Positions 11,541-22,682 of a DNA stretch of 64,000 bases are shown here, in pieces. The DNA lies in contig NC_134160.1 in assembly GCF_033958435.1 (NCBI RefSeq), positions 17,967,001 through 18,031,000 on the forward strand, written 5' to 3'. A program made the position numbers and the translations under genes. Position 1 is the stretch's first letter; each line of letters starts with the position of its first letter. This DNA is from Carettochelys insculpta. Its lineage: Eukaryota > Chordata > Testudines > Carettochelyidae. The notes below the pieces were generated by a model. That model saw only the letters and a program-made list of their open reading frames with translations, ran no database searches and was not told where the DNA came from.

Positions 11541-14500
11541 GCCTGAGCCCCAGCGCACCTGGGCCCACCTGGCTGTGCACCCCAGAGGAGGTCTGGGGCA
11601 GCTGTTCCACACACAGCACAGGAGGCCCAGCCAGCTCGGTGCACCTGAGGGAGAGCAGGATGCGTCTGTGGTTCCAGCAGGGCTGGGCTTGGCGCCCAGC
11701 TTTGCCGTTCCCACCCCGTGCGCCCTCGCAGGCTCTCGCTGTGCTGCTGGCGTGCAGACCCTGCACAGACCCTGCGCCCTGGGCTCCAGGCACACCAACC
11801 TGGGCAGGAGGCTGCCATCGCGGACCCCAACTGGTGAGCAGTCCCAGCCCCAGTGGTGCCGGCTGGCACGGTGTCACTAGCTTTGGGCCCAAGGAGAGTT
11901 GGGAGCGGTGCTGGGCATGCCTGGGCAGGGGTGTTTCTAACAGGCCCAGGTGTGCAAGCCAGGCAGGGGCTGGGTGGAGGCACAGGTGTGATGGCTGAGG
12001 GACCAGAGCAGGTCAATCCCCTGGCAGCTGACAGTGTGCTGGCCTCAGCTGTCGCCTCCTGGGGGCACACGTATCTTGTGCCTTGCTCGGGGAGGAAAAC
12101 AGGGCTCCATCGCTGCAGCCTCCCAGCTCCCACAGCCCCTCGGAGCGTGAGTTCAGCCACCGCTAGGCAGGTCCTCTCCTGCTCTGGGTGCTGGACAGAG
12201 GCACCTGAGACAGGATGGGGCCCTCTGAGACTGAGCCCAGCTCCTGCTATTGCTTCAGGGCTGTGTGCCCCTGTGCTCCCGGTCCAGCCTCCCTCCCCTC
12301 TTGCTTGGGAGCAGGGCTGGTAGCTCAGGGCCACCCCCTGGGTCCTGGCAGCTGCCAGCACAGCTGACCCTGCCCCAGCCAGCACCCAAGTGTCTGGTGC
12401 CTGGGACCTGTGGCAGAGGCCCTCACCTGCCCAGGATGTGCAGCTCACCGCAGCCCCTCAGAGAGGGATGACTGGGTGGGGCCCAGCCTGGGTGCAGTCA
12501 GCAGGAAGGCAGGAGCTGGCCCCAAGGAGAGGAGGCACCAGACAGGACCCAGCCTAGGTTAGCCTGGCCAGGAGACATCCTGCACCCTGGGTGGGGCTCT
12601 CCCACAGAAGGGGAAGGGGTTCCTGGGGCAGGCTGATGCGTCTCCTCATGGACTTCGCCTGGGTTTGGAAGGCCCCAGACAGAAGCTGCGAGTGGAAATG
12701 CACCTGGGGACAGACCCTTATGGCGGTTGCTGAGCCAGCTGCAAAGGGGGTCCCTGGCAGACCCTGTGTGACCCTTACACGCGGAGTCCTGCGCAAGCCG
12801 GTGCTGCCTGAGAGGCGCCCAGGGCTGTTTCTCACTAGGCCGTGCAGACAGGATGCTCTGCCCAGCTCAGGGGTCAGAAAGGGCTCCAGAGACAGAGGAG
12901 CCGGGTCACTGCCACCTCCTCAGCCTCTCTCCTTGCCCAGGGCCCCTTGTGAGGGCCACACCCAGGCCCTGGCTGACTCCAGAGCCCCATGGATGCCCTC
13001 CTCCCACCCTGCCTGCCTCCTGCACATGGCACCCACCCTGCCCTGCCAGGGAACTCCCCCACTGCCCTGTAGGGTTGCCAGATGGCCAGGTTATGATGGG
13101 ACCTGTGACCCACCTGCCTTGTCCTCTGCAATTAGTGCTAGCCCTGCTTGCAACAGGGCACACCCAGCCCAGCCTTCAGCCTCCTTTCTCAGCTCCTTGA
13201 TACCTGGCTGGCCTGCCCTCCACAGCCCCTAGCTGCTGGCTCCCCCAGCCAGGACCCTCTCGCCTGAGAAGACCTGGCCTTCTCCTTCCCTTTGGAAGGA
13301 CTGAGCCTGCGCCCGCAGGGTGCTGCCCTGGGTAGCACAGAACCGCTCAGCAGGTGCACTTGGCTTCCGTCAGACAGCGGACCCCATTACCTGGCAGGGC
13401 ATCGCCTTTCTGGGGCGCAGGGAAATGCTTGGGAGCTGCGAGAACAGGGCGTCTTTGCTTGGTAGACTCACGACCACATGCGCACAGGGGCAGGAGGGGA
13501 CGGTGCTTCAGCCAGCCCCCAGCACACGCGAGCTGGAGGCCCAGGCCTCGGTGCTCCGCTCCTGCCCAATGCCATCACCTGCCACAGCGCTTGCTAACGG
13601 TGCCGGCCCAGCTCTGCCTGTTGCAGGCAGCGAGATGCCCAGCATGGTCCCACCTGAGGGGGCCCCGCAGCAACACAGCCGAGGCTCTTTGCCGACTGCC
13701 CCCATCCTCCATGCGGTGCAGCGTCTGGCGGAGCCCCCAGGGCAGCTGCAGGGACAGAGCAGGTGCCCATGACCTGGTTCCTGGCGCTGCTAGCCAAGGA
13801 GCGTGGGGCGGCGCCCGGCGGGAAACAGCGGCTGTGGGCTGGGCGTCTGAAGCCAGGAGCGGGAGCCAGGGCTTCCCTCTGTTCTCTGTTCCTGTCTCCT
13901 CACCTCTGCTGGGGTCAGGCTGGGCTAGTCATGCTCCCCTGCCCCTCAGACTCCTCAGGGCCGGCGAGGAAGGGCTGGGTGGGGGGGTGACCAGTTACTA
14001 AACAGAAGACATGGAAGATTAGAATCCCCTCAGAATTTCAGTCCAGGCCTCGAGGAGGGTCGGTGCTGTGGGAAATCTTGGAGGTTCCTGTAACAGGTGG
14101 GCTGTGCTGCCCTTCCGAGGCGCAGGCGGCACAGGGCAGAGGCGGCAGTGGGGCAGCCCAGAGCCAGGCGCAGGGGGCACAGGGCAGAGGCGCGTGCTCT
14201 TTGGGGGCTCGGGAACGAGCCCACTGTGCTCAGAACGAGGTTCAAAGCAAGCCATCTGACAGCCCTGTGACCCAACATCCCTGTGCCTGGGCCAGAGGAC
14301 CTGCTGCCCTCGACCTAGGGGTCAGCCCCTGGAGTACATGCAGGTCCCAGCGGCTGGCTTTCCAGAGGAACGTGAAGGCCATGCACAGACGCCCCACACC
14401 TCTCCAAAGCAGACGCTCTGCTCATGGCTATTGCTCCCCAATGCACTGGGCACCACCCCAAGGGGTCAGAGGCCCAACCGCAGCCAGCAAATGCAAGTCC

Positions 14501-15335
14501 CGCACCTGGCTGACACGTCCAACTGAGAGCCAGGGTAGCCCTAAACCAGCTCACTTTCCCCAGCAGTTTAACACACACAGCATTCGCTTATCCACTGGGC
14601 CCAAGAGTCTCTGGTGCGAACCCTGCACCCAGATGGCTGGCTGGGCTCCAGACTCCCTGGCCCAGTCCGGCCCTGCACTGTGCACCACCCCTAAGGGGGG
14701 CAGTGACTGGAATCCCACCTCCCTCCATGTGTACAACTGAGCACTCCCACCTCTCTGCCAGGTAACCTGCTGCTGCACCCTGATCGTTGGCAGCTGCCGC
14801 TTTCCCATCTGGAAAGGTTTGTAACAGCTAAGCCAAACGAGGGACCCGGAGCCAACAGTTAGGGTGTCAGCATGGTGGGGAGATGGCAAATGCCACCCAA
14901 AGGACGAGTGGGTGAGCTGCACTGGAGTTTGATGTGTTAATTTTAGAGAATCACAAGCAGACGTGCCCACGGACACACACTAACACTGATGCATACAGAC
15001 ATTAATGCCAAGCTCACATGCAGCCACACAATGCTGCACACACACACACCATGCTTGAAGAGTTGCTACCTGGAGGGAGGGGCAGGTGAGCTGTTGAGGT
15101 AGGAAGCAGCTGGTTCCTCCTGAGCTGGAAGTCGCTGGGCAGTTCTCCTTGGCGACCTGCTGAGTTGGCTTTTCTCACTAGTGCATGGACTTCCCCTCCT
15201 GGCTCTTTTTTCCCATGCTGAGGGCACAGCTGGGCATTGGATGAAGCCTTCACTGTGTCCCAACCCCATACTTGCCACGAGAGCATGAGAGGCTGGTGGC
15301 AGATGCTGTTTGTATGCAGCCCAGTGGCGGTTTGG
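11541..15335. other. No gene seen in 3.8 kb of GC-rich DNA
   Basis: Long stop-poor frames occur on both strands, as expected from composition, with no recognisable domain. At 13070 there is another TAGGGTTGCCAG motif like the terminus of the small element at 25471, but no partner terminus was found. CA-rich patches lie near 14965-15052. Confidence 0.4.
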
Positions 15336-16454
15336 TCAAAAGGAGACACGTGGACCAGGAATGATACAGTCGCCCACAACGTTCTTGCTCTTAAGTTAAG
15401 AAAGTATGGATTGCATACATGGGCTATACGATGGATAGAAAGCTGGCTTGACGGACGGGCCCAACAAGTAATGGGCAATGGTTCAACACCTGGTTGGTGG
15501 TCGGTTTCAAATGGAGTGCCCTGAAGGTCGGTTCTGGGGCCGCTGTTGTTCAACATCTTTATTAATGACGTGGATGAGGGACTGGATTGCACCCTCAGCA
15601 AGTTTGTGGATGACACCAAGCAAGGGGGAGAGGCAGATATGTTGGAAGGTAGAGACAAGATCCAAAGTGACCTGGATAAACTGGAGGACTGGGCCAAAAG
15701 AAATCTGATGTGTTTCAACAAGGAGAAGTGCAGAGTCCTTCATTTGGGACGGAAGAGGCCCAAGGATTGTTAAAGACTGGGGACTGACTGGTTAAGCAGC
15801 AGTACAATGGAAAGGGACCTAGGGGTTACGGTGGATGAAAGGCTGGATGTGAGTAAACAGTGCACCCTTGTAGCCAAGAAGGCTAACGGCACACTGGGGT
15901 GCATTAGGAGGAGCTTTTCGAGCAAATCTAGAGAAGTTGTTTTTCCCCTTTATTCAGCACTGGTGAGGCCACTTTTGGAGTACTGTGTCCAGTTTTGGGC
16001 CCCCCTGTATAGAAAGGATGTGGATGTGCTGGAGCAGGTTCAGTGGAGGGCACATGACTTATGAGGAGAGGCTGAGGGATTTGGGCTTGTTTAGTTTACA
16101 GAAGAGAAGCCTGAGGGGTGATTTAATAGTAGCTTCAACGTCCTGAAGGGGAGCTCGAAAGAGGATGGAGAGAGGCTGTTCTCAGTGGTGCCAGATGGCA
16201 GAACATGGAGCAATGGTCTGAAGTTGCAGAGGGAGAGGAATAGGTTGGATATTAGGAAAAACTATTTCCCCAGGTGGGTGGTGAAGCACTGGAATGAGTT
16301 ACCCAGAGAGGTGGTGGGATCTCTGTCCCTGGAGGCTTTTAAGTCTTGGCTTGACAAAGTCCTGGCTGGGATGACTAGTGGGGTTGATCCTGCATTGGGC
16401 AGGGGCTGCACTCGATGACCTCCTGAGGTCCCTTCCAGCCCTGGGATTCTATGA
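15336..16454 (+). mobile_element. CR1 LINE, 5'-truncated, plus strand
   Basis: RT-coding relic followed by the CR1 3' UTR and tail. The 3' end reads GACCTCCTGAGGTCCCTTCC and finishes with a single ATTCTATG octamer (16446-16453), the CR1 terminal repeat. The 5' edge near 15336 is where RT-like translation begins and is approximate. It is better preserved than the 395-2695 copy. Confidence 0.93.
15350..16418 (+). pseudogene. CR1 ORF2 reverse transcriptase, broken
   Basis: Four successive frames carry the RT in order. 15350-15524 has IRWIESWLDGRAQ and the approach to GVPQG. 15546-15773 has [12 protein letters not shown] and the catalytic box with FVDD in place of FADD (15603-15614), then KCRVLHLG. 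15807-16064 has ERDLGVTVDERLD and LLEYCVQFWAP. 16185-16418 has the C-terminal NGLKLQ...NYFPRWVVKHWNELP block. At least three frameshifts or stops separate them, so no functional protein is made. Both Asp residues of the catalytic box are retained despite the Ala-to-Val change. Confidence 0.9.
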
Positions 16455-16584
16455 CTGGAACGTGGATCTCCAGAGCTTTCACCACCAGACATCTCCACCT
16501 CCCTTTCCATTTGCTTTGTCTTATTTGGCTGGTTTTCTTCTATCTAAAATAAAATTTGCACTGAGCTAAACTGGACTGTGCGAT

Positions 16585-16795
16585 ACATGGTGCCTGAGAC
16601 CTGTCTACACTATGGCTTCTACCCCAGTCATACCACAGGCACTGGGCTGGTGGTGAGCTACACGTCTGAGAGCGAGAGCTTGCAGCACTTGGTCCACTGA
16701 CATGCAGACTTGAACCGGGGACCTCTGGAGTGTAGTGTAGGAGACTTTGCAGCCTGAGCTGAAAGCTGGCTAGCACTCGGCTACCAAGGAGACTC
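16585..16795 (-). mobile_element. tRNA-derived SINE-like copy, minus strand
   Basis: On the minus strand a Pol III-like promoter is visible. An A-box-like CAGCTCAGGCTGC (about 16749-16761) lies 45 bases before a B-box-like GGTTCAAGTC (16707-16716), the spacing of a type I tRNA. The flanking stems do not fold as a clean tRNA. I read it as the tRNA-like head of a SINE or a tRNA pseudogene; the limits are approximate. Confidence 0.5.
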
Positions 16796-16866
16796 ATTCA
16801 GTCTCTCCATCTGTGGTCTAGCTACCACTTCCTGGGACAGTGAGCCACACCCCTAGGTGTCAGGCA

Positions 16867-17067
16867 TCAGAGGGGGAGCCGTGTTAGTCTGGATCTGTAA
16901 CAGCAACAAAGGGTCCTGTGGCACTTTATAGACTAACAGAAAAGTTTTGAGCATGAGCTTTCGTGAGCAAAGACTGACGCAGCACCTGCTGAAGTGAGTC
17001 TGTGCTCACGAAAGCTCATGCTCAAAACTATTCTGTTAGTCTATAAGGTGCCACAGGACCCTTCGTT
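16867..17067. mobile_element. Penelope-like 3' ends, head-to-head inverted pair
   Basis: The right arm (16986-17067, plus) has the form CTG..GA - stem - GAAAGCTCATGCTC - GTTAGTCTATAAGGTGCCACAGG. The left arm (16867-16967) carries the same text on the minus strand (CCTGTGGCACTTTATAGAC ... GAGCATGAGCTTTCG). This text matches what I know as a very common turtle and crocodilian repeat of Penelope type. The two arms are inverted around about 16985, so transcripts would fold into a long hairpin of some 60 bp. No RT or GIY-YIG coding sequence is present. Confidence 0.65.
16986..17023 (+). ncRNA. Hammerhead-ribozyme-like motif, degraded
   Basis: Elements in order are as follows. The core CTGCTGA differs from CUGANGA by one substitution at the conserved A. 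One extra A follows, then stem II GTGAG/CTCAC (16994-16998 with 17005-17009) and GAAA (17010-17013). A minimal stem III GC-TCAT-GC comes next, then T and C (17022-17023), the expected cleavage position. A two-base-pair stem III is typical of the ribozymes known in Penelope-like retroelements. The core change suggests this copy is inactive. An identical stem II-GAAA-stem III lies inverted in the left arm. Confidence 0.5.
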
Positions 17068-17550
17068 ACCCCAAGGTGTGTGGGTTACACTGAAACGGAG
17101 GACAGGAGGGAAATGAGCCCCTCTTCAGTTACAGATAACTGCAAATCACTGAGCTAACGATGGTGGAGAGTTTAGGGGTGAAATCTTGGGCACCCTGGTC
17201 TGTGGATATTTTGTCAAAGGGACAAGAATTTCACCCCTGCCTTTTTCTTCATCCAAAGACTGACAGAGGACAGAGCTGAGGTTGTAGGTCAGGATTAAAC
17301 ACCCTGATTTTGCATCCCCCCAACTGCCAAACAGCCAAGATTTTTTTTTCCTAAATGCAAATTATGAGGTGTGGTCTCAGCACACTTGATTCAAAAAGTC
17401 GGAGCTGATTCTGCCTGGCGGTGTGTGAATTAAGACAGTGGAAACTTGATCTCGCTGTGTGTTTTAACCCAGCAGCACTCAAGTATCTTGTGAAACACAG
17501 ATTTCTGTGCTGACCTGGATTCACAATTTGCAGTTTTCCAGTCACAGGCT
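17068..17550. other. No gene seen
   Basis: AT-moderate sequence with a T9 run near 17341. No coding frame or repeat family recognised. Confidence 0.4.
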
Positions 17551-17815
17551 CCTAGAAATGCGCAGCTGGAGGGCACTTCAAGGGGCTGTCACATCCAGGG
17601 CCCCACAAACCTCCCAGAGCATCTGAACAAGTGTGTGTCTAACCTGTTCTGGAGAGCCTCTAAGGACTGGGATTCCACACCCTCCCTTGCAAGCCAGCTC
17701 CAGAATTTAGCTCCCTAGAGAGTTAAGTTTCTCCTAATCTGCAGCCTAAATCTCCCTGGCTGCGAGTTAAGCCCATTACTCCTTGTCCTACTTTCAGTGG
17801 ACGTGGAGAACAACT
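17551..17815 (-). mobile_element. CR1 3'-end fragment, minus strand
   Basis: Diverged but colinear with the reverse complement of the CR1 C-terminal/3' region. Recognisable words include TCTAACCTGTTCT, GGATTCCACACCCTC, TTTCTCCTAATCTGCAGCC and AAGCCCATTACTCCTTGTCC, in the same order as in the copy at 3800-4020. Only the terminal ~260 bases are present. Confidence 0.8.
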
Positions 17816-20386
17816 GAGGGGCTCCCTCTTTACCCTAGCTGGAGACTGTTTGCAGCCCCCCCCTCCCCCCCCGCAGTCTTCTGTTCTCAGTTCCCATGTA
17901 CTCTTCCTTGGGGAGCACTATGGCGCCGGCCACTTGGAAACAACTGTGAGGGCTTGTCTGTGCTGCCACTTCTCTGCACTGGAGCCTTCTGCCTTGGGGG
18001 TGGGAAAGAACTGCCCGCCCCGACGCAGCAAGTCCCAGTGCTGGAGCGCACCGTTGTAAGCAGGCCCCCAGCACTGTTAGCAACTCCCCTTGTGAAGGAG
18101 GTTTCCTGTGACTGTGCTGTGTGGCTGCCCTTTAAACCTGGCAGCGTAGCATGTGCCTGGCGTAACCGTGGCCCAGATGTGAGAGACTCAGTGGGTGGGT
18201 TAGTGGTTTGCTTTGCAGTGGGCTAATTAGCAGCCAGTGGGTCCCTAGCGAACTGTCCATCATCAGTGAGACTCGGGGGGGAGGTGGTATCTGGTACTGG
18301 CCACACTTGGAGCTCTGAGGCCAGAGAAGGAGCTCAGAGAGTTCCGAGTGAGTCTCTCCCCAGGAGAAGTGGGGCCAATAAAAGTCATTCACCCCCATCT
18401 CTCCCAGATCCCAGAGCTGACACTGCAATGGCTGCACTGCAAAAGCACCAGGGAGTCCCTCACTAAACGGTTACGTGCCAGGAGTGTGCCAGGGGCTCTG
18501 CTAGGTAGCCGGCTGGTCTGCAATGACTGGTTTAAGTATCAATTAGTCTGAGAGAAAGAAGTTAAGCATCAGGCAAGCTGCATATTTGAGTGGCTGCCAC
18601 CTGAGATGAGCTATTATGGGCCTGGCTGTCGTAGCAAAACCAAGTAAGTGACAGGTGGATGAAGGAGCTGCTAAGCTACAAATCTGACAATACACCAAGA
18701 GCGGTTGCCCAAATGACACCCAACCTCAAGCCAGAGAATCCCTCCCAGATCTCCCCCAGCACCTACTGCCCACTACCAGCCCCTCCCAGACCTCGTCACT
18801 GCCTCAAGTAAACTGCCCCCCAGTTGCCTCCCATCCATAACCCAGCGTGAGAAATCTCTTCAGTGCTGGAGCAGAGGTCCCCCTCCCTGTGCAGTGACAG
18901 GCCGGCTGAACCTCCCCCTCCCGTTGCTTCAGCCCCCACGGAAAGATAAGCATCAGTGATCATTCAGAGGCAATTCCCAGACTAAAAACTTTGTTACCAG
19001 GATGGTTGCCAGGAAAACCCTCCCTACAGATACAGCTGTGGGTGGACCCAGGACAGGGGGTGCATTCCTCGGCTGCCGTCAACTGGCACAGCTCCTCTGC
19101 AGCCCACGGTGCTGCCCCACTGACACTTGCAGCGTTACGAAATGGAAAGGCACTGCTGCCCGCAAAGCCTTCGCCAAGCTTCTCCAGGAGGAAGTCTCAG
19201 CAGCTTGTAGTGAATTTGTGCATTTAACAATATCAAACTAACCCCGAAGAACCGTGGCGTAACTCAGCCAAGGAAAAACTCCACGTTTAGGATTTTTAGT
19301 TAATGAATAATAATAATAATTCATTTTACTGCAGATTGTCTCCTACCCCCATTGTATCAGGTGCCAAACAACCAGACCATAAGCCCTGCTCCCTGCCCCC
19401 CCCATGGGCGCCATGTACCCAGTGGATCAGGCTTTTTATTTATTGTCATGTTCTGGGGCTTTTGGCCGCCCTTGAGCTAGACAATTATGTTAATTTTTAA
19501 ACCAGTGCTGAGCTTCTCCCATAGGGTTCAGTAGCATCACAGCTGGGGAGGGATGCGAAGGGGATGATGAGGCAGTGTTGGAATGTTTACAAAGTGCTCC
19601 CTCCCAAGCCAGGGGAGCAGCAGGCCAGAACGCGCAAACGTGCTTGTTGGCAAGTAGAAGCGGGCGCCGGAGTCCGGCCTGGGGAGCATTGAGAACAGCA
19701 CAGGAATAACGCTGCCCAACTTTTCTCTTACAGATGGAAGCGAAGATTTCACACAAGAGCAAAACAAGTTACCGTTTTCTACAATAATACTGAGGTACTA
19801 AAACCTTCCTCTGCAGCTCCAAAGCACAGCAGGCCATGAAAATAGACAGCTTCCCCTTGCACACTTGCGGCTAAAACCATTCCTACGAAGAGGCATTATT
19901 CAATATTAAATCAGGTTGAAAATGGGCGACAAATGCGATTTTTAAAGAAAATATTGGTGGAAAATGTTTTGTCATAGTTTCACTTTTTAAAAACCAAGGT
20001 CAGCCAGCAGCAGGCGCTGCCAGAGATGCCGACAAACTGAATTTTCAGCCGGACCTGCAATTTGTACATCTGCCTTATGTGTTCAGTCCTGCCCGGGCAT
20101 CCATGCCAGGGATTTGCACCGCCATGGCTCGATGCCAGTCTGTCCAGGGATGTGTGCAAATCCCTGCCTTGCTCAGGCAAAGTGGGCAAATATGTGAAAT
20201 CTCTGGCTGGAAATCAACCCCACAATGATCAGCAGCTCTAATGTAACAACGGAGGAGGCTGGTGAAGCACCAAGAGGTGTTCTGGGTTGCATTGTCATAC
20301 GCGAGGGTCAAGGCCCTGCAGTTTCAGGTTCCCCAGAGGATTTTTGCTTTTGCAAGAAGAGTCTCCATGAGAGAATGTGTCTCGGG
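17816..20386. other. No gene seen in 2.6 kb
   Basis: Mixed sequence with a C-rich tract at 17856-17872, an AAT microsatellite (19303-19322) and an AT-rich patch (19870-19995). No coding, RNA or mobile-element signature could be supported. Confidence 0.4.
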
Positions 20387-20391
20387 ATCTG

Positions 20392-20809
20392 TGTGATGGG
20401 GTTCAGGGGTCCCCCTGCACTGCACCCTGTCCGCTGGCAGGAGTGACTCTCACTCAGCAGGTACAACAGAAGATTTATTAGACAACAGATGCCCAGTTTC
20501 TCACAGAAGCGACAGCACAGCAGCCAGAGACAGTCCTTCCAACCTGTCCTGGGGAGAAGACCCCGAGGGGTGCCCCTCTGGGGTGTAGCTTTCCCCCTCC
20601 TCAGGCTGGCTGCCTTCCAGCTCTCCCTTTTCCTAGCCTCTAACTGCCGACCCCGATTCAAAACCCAGCTCAGCTCCTCCCTGCTCTTTGTTCAGGCAGA
20701 GGTGTTACCTGCCAGTTGTAGCCCCAGGGTCATCCTTAGCCACTGGGAACTGCTGCTTGCCTCGGACATCCAGCCTGACTCACACATGCACTCCCCCCAC
20801 TCCATTACA
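20392..20809 (-). mobile_element. Solo LTR with 5-bp target duplication
   Basis: 418-bp unit bounded by TGTGATGG on the left and CCATTACA on the right, a near-perfect short inverted pair with TG...CA ends. It is flanked by identical ATCTG direct repeats (20387-20391 and 20810-20814). A TTTATT at 20474-20479 is AATAAA on the minus strand, which sets the orientation. No primer-binding site, polypurine tract or internal region is present, so it is a solo LTR left by LTR-LTR recombination. A 5-bp duplication fits Gypsy-type or some endogenous retroviral LTRs; I cannot decide between them. Confidence 0.88.
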
Positions 20810-20814
20810 ATCTG

Positions 20815-21978
20815 TGAGACCCGCCACCTGCAGCAGGGTCGCAGCTCTGCCCTCTCTCCTGGCGAGCGTCTAGGGCTGTTGTACACAGAAACCAGAGCCC
20901 CAGCTGCAAACACTACACTTTATGTTACATAAAGTCAGGAAGAACTTCCCGGCACCCATTTGGGGCTTTAGAAATCCTACCTCATCTGGGAGCTAGGTGT
21001 GGCACTAACCTGAATGGAAATTAGGAGTCTCAGTCCCTTAAAAGTGTTAGGGAATCTCTGCTGAAATGTTCATATTGACAATCAAGTCATGAGAAAAAGT
21101 ATTGGTTGACAAACTGACCAGTGTCTGTCCAGGAACGTGCACAGTCTGTTCAGTGGAGGGAGGCTGCTTTCCAGCTGCTTGTGTAAGTGAGGCATCACTG
21201 AACAACTTGGACTTCGAAGGGTTTGAGCTGGACTTTAGAAGTATGAACATTATGTTGGCAGGATCCCTTTCACGGAATGACGCACACATCTGAGTGGGTG
21301 GGACACATCCCCTGAGACAGTGTCATGAGTGGCAAGGCTCCTGGATGGCTCCTGGTCTGTTTCACAGCCCTAGAAAGTTCTCCTTTGCTTCTCCCCAGGG
21401 AATTGTGCCAGAGCTCTGGGATGGGGCCTGAGCGGGACTTTCTCTCTCCAACGGTGAGTGACTTTCTCCTCAGAAATGGCATTCACATCTCATGCTCCTA
21501 GGGCTCAGTCTGGGTGAACCTAAGCACTGGCATCTCACTGCCCTGCCCACTGGGCCCCCCGCACAGCACAAAAATCCTCTGCGGGTGGTGCCTTTGGCCT
21601 TGAAGGGCCTGACCCAGAGTCCCGTGGTGTGCCAGGGTCATCTGCCCCCACTGACAGGATGGGGAGCAAAGGCCTTTCAGAGGCTCACAGGCCTGGACCA
21701 CTAATTGTCCTGACTGGCTCCTCTCCTCACTGGGCTGGCAGCACTACTGCCCCCACAGAGCCAAGCCCGGCTCCCTTCCCAGTGCACACAGCGCTGCGCT
21801 TCCTGAGTGCCCCCTCTCCTGGCCCCAGAGCTGGGGGCCGACGAGCTTGTGCAAGTGAGCCGTGCGATGGGCTCCCCCACGGGCTTCGTGAAATGGGCTT
21901 ATGAAGAGCAATTTGCCTAACTTGGAGACGCTTTGGCCAAAGCTCTCCACGTAATGTTACCGTCTGCTAGAGCTCCAT
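20815..21978. other. No gene seen
   Basis: No repeat or coding frame recognised. Confidence 0.4.
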
Positions 21979-22400
21979 GGCCACGTCTACACTAGTCCCT
22001 TCCTTTCCAAAGGGGCGTGGTAATGAGCGAGTTGGGAAGATGCTAATGAAGTGCTGCCATGAATGTGCAGTGCCTCATTAGCATAATGGCAGCCACACAC
22101 AATTCAAAAGTGCCACCCATGTAGGTGGGGACCTTTCAAAAGGACACCCCCCAGATTTTGAAAGCCCTTTCTTCCTAACGCCAGAGAGGAAGAAGGGGCT
22201 TTCGAGGTCCGGGCGATCCTTTCGAAAGGCTCCTGTCTACATGGGCGGCACGCGATTTGAAAGCAGTGCTTTTGAATTGTGTGCAGCCAACATTATGCTA
22301 ATGAGGTGCTGCATATTCATGGCAGTGCCTCATTTGCATCTTCCCAACTCCCTCATTACCATGCCCCTTCCGAGAGGGAGAGGCTAGTGCAGACGCAGCC
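21979..22400. mobile_element. Foldback DNA element, ~110-bp terminal inverted repeats
   Basis: The left terminus is GGCCACGTCTACACTAG and the right terminus is GGCTAGTGCAGACGCAGCC. The inverted arms stay alignable for at least 110 bases, sharing GGTAATGAG, GTTGGGAAGATGC and CTCATTAGCATAATG in inverted order. The central part also contains TTTCGAAAGG-type palindromes. Flanks CAT/TCA do not form a clean duplication, so the insertion site has decayed. It has no transposase frame and is nonautonomous. Confidence 0.85.
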
Positions 22401-22413
22401 TCAGTGCCACTTT

Positions 22414-22679
22414 GGCCGTGTCTACGCTAGCCCCAAACTTCGAAATGGCCATGCAAATGAGCTGATGGGAATAAGGGGACTTCGAAGTAGGCGGGGTCCT
22501 TTCGAAAAGGAGCCCCGTCTGGACGCGCCGCGCGGCGGCGAGCCGCATCAATTCCGAAGTGCCGCGGCCGCCCACATGCTAATGAAGCGCTGAATATGCA
22601 TTTCAGCGCTTCATTAGTAAACTTCGAAATGGCCATTTGCATGGCCATTTCGAAGTTTGGGGCTAGTGTAGACGTAGCC
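22414..22679. mobile_element. Foldback DNA element with TTT target duplication, one arm shortened
   Basis: Ends GGCCGTGTCTACGCTAG and CTAGTGTAGACGTAGCC, flanked by TTT (22411-22413) and TTT (22680-22682). The right arm contains the palindrome around GGCCATTTGCATGGCC (22631-22646) and matches the right arm of the 33158-33593 element almost word for word. The left arm lacks the corresponding ~170 bases, so this copy is an internal-deletion derivative. It sits only 13 bp from the previous foldback element. Confidence 0.88.
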
Positions 22680-22682
22680 TTT

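Noticed and set aside
9381..12448. Three very long minus-strand ORFs (up to 1011 codons) over the minisatellite
   Set aside because: All three minus-strand frames stay open because the 25/26-bp unit lacks stops; translations are Gly/Gln/Ala/Arg/Trp repeats and the frame cycles between them. No domain or start context supports a gene.
16707..16761. Functional tRNA gene on the minus strand
   Set aside because: A- and B-box-like words have the right spacing, but the acceptor and anticodon stems do not pair; SINE head or pseudogene is more likely.
21979..22400. A 3-bp target duplication for this foldback copy
   Set aside because: Flanking triplets CAT and TCA are not identical, so no duplication is claimed here.
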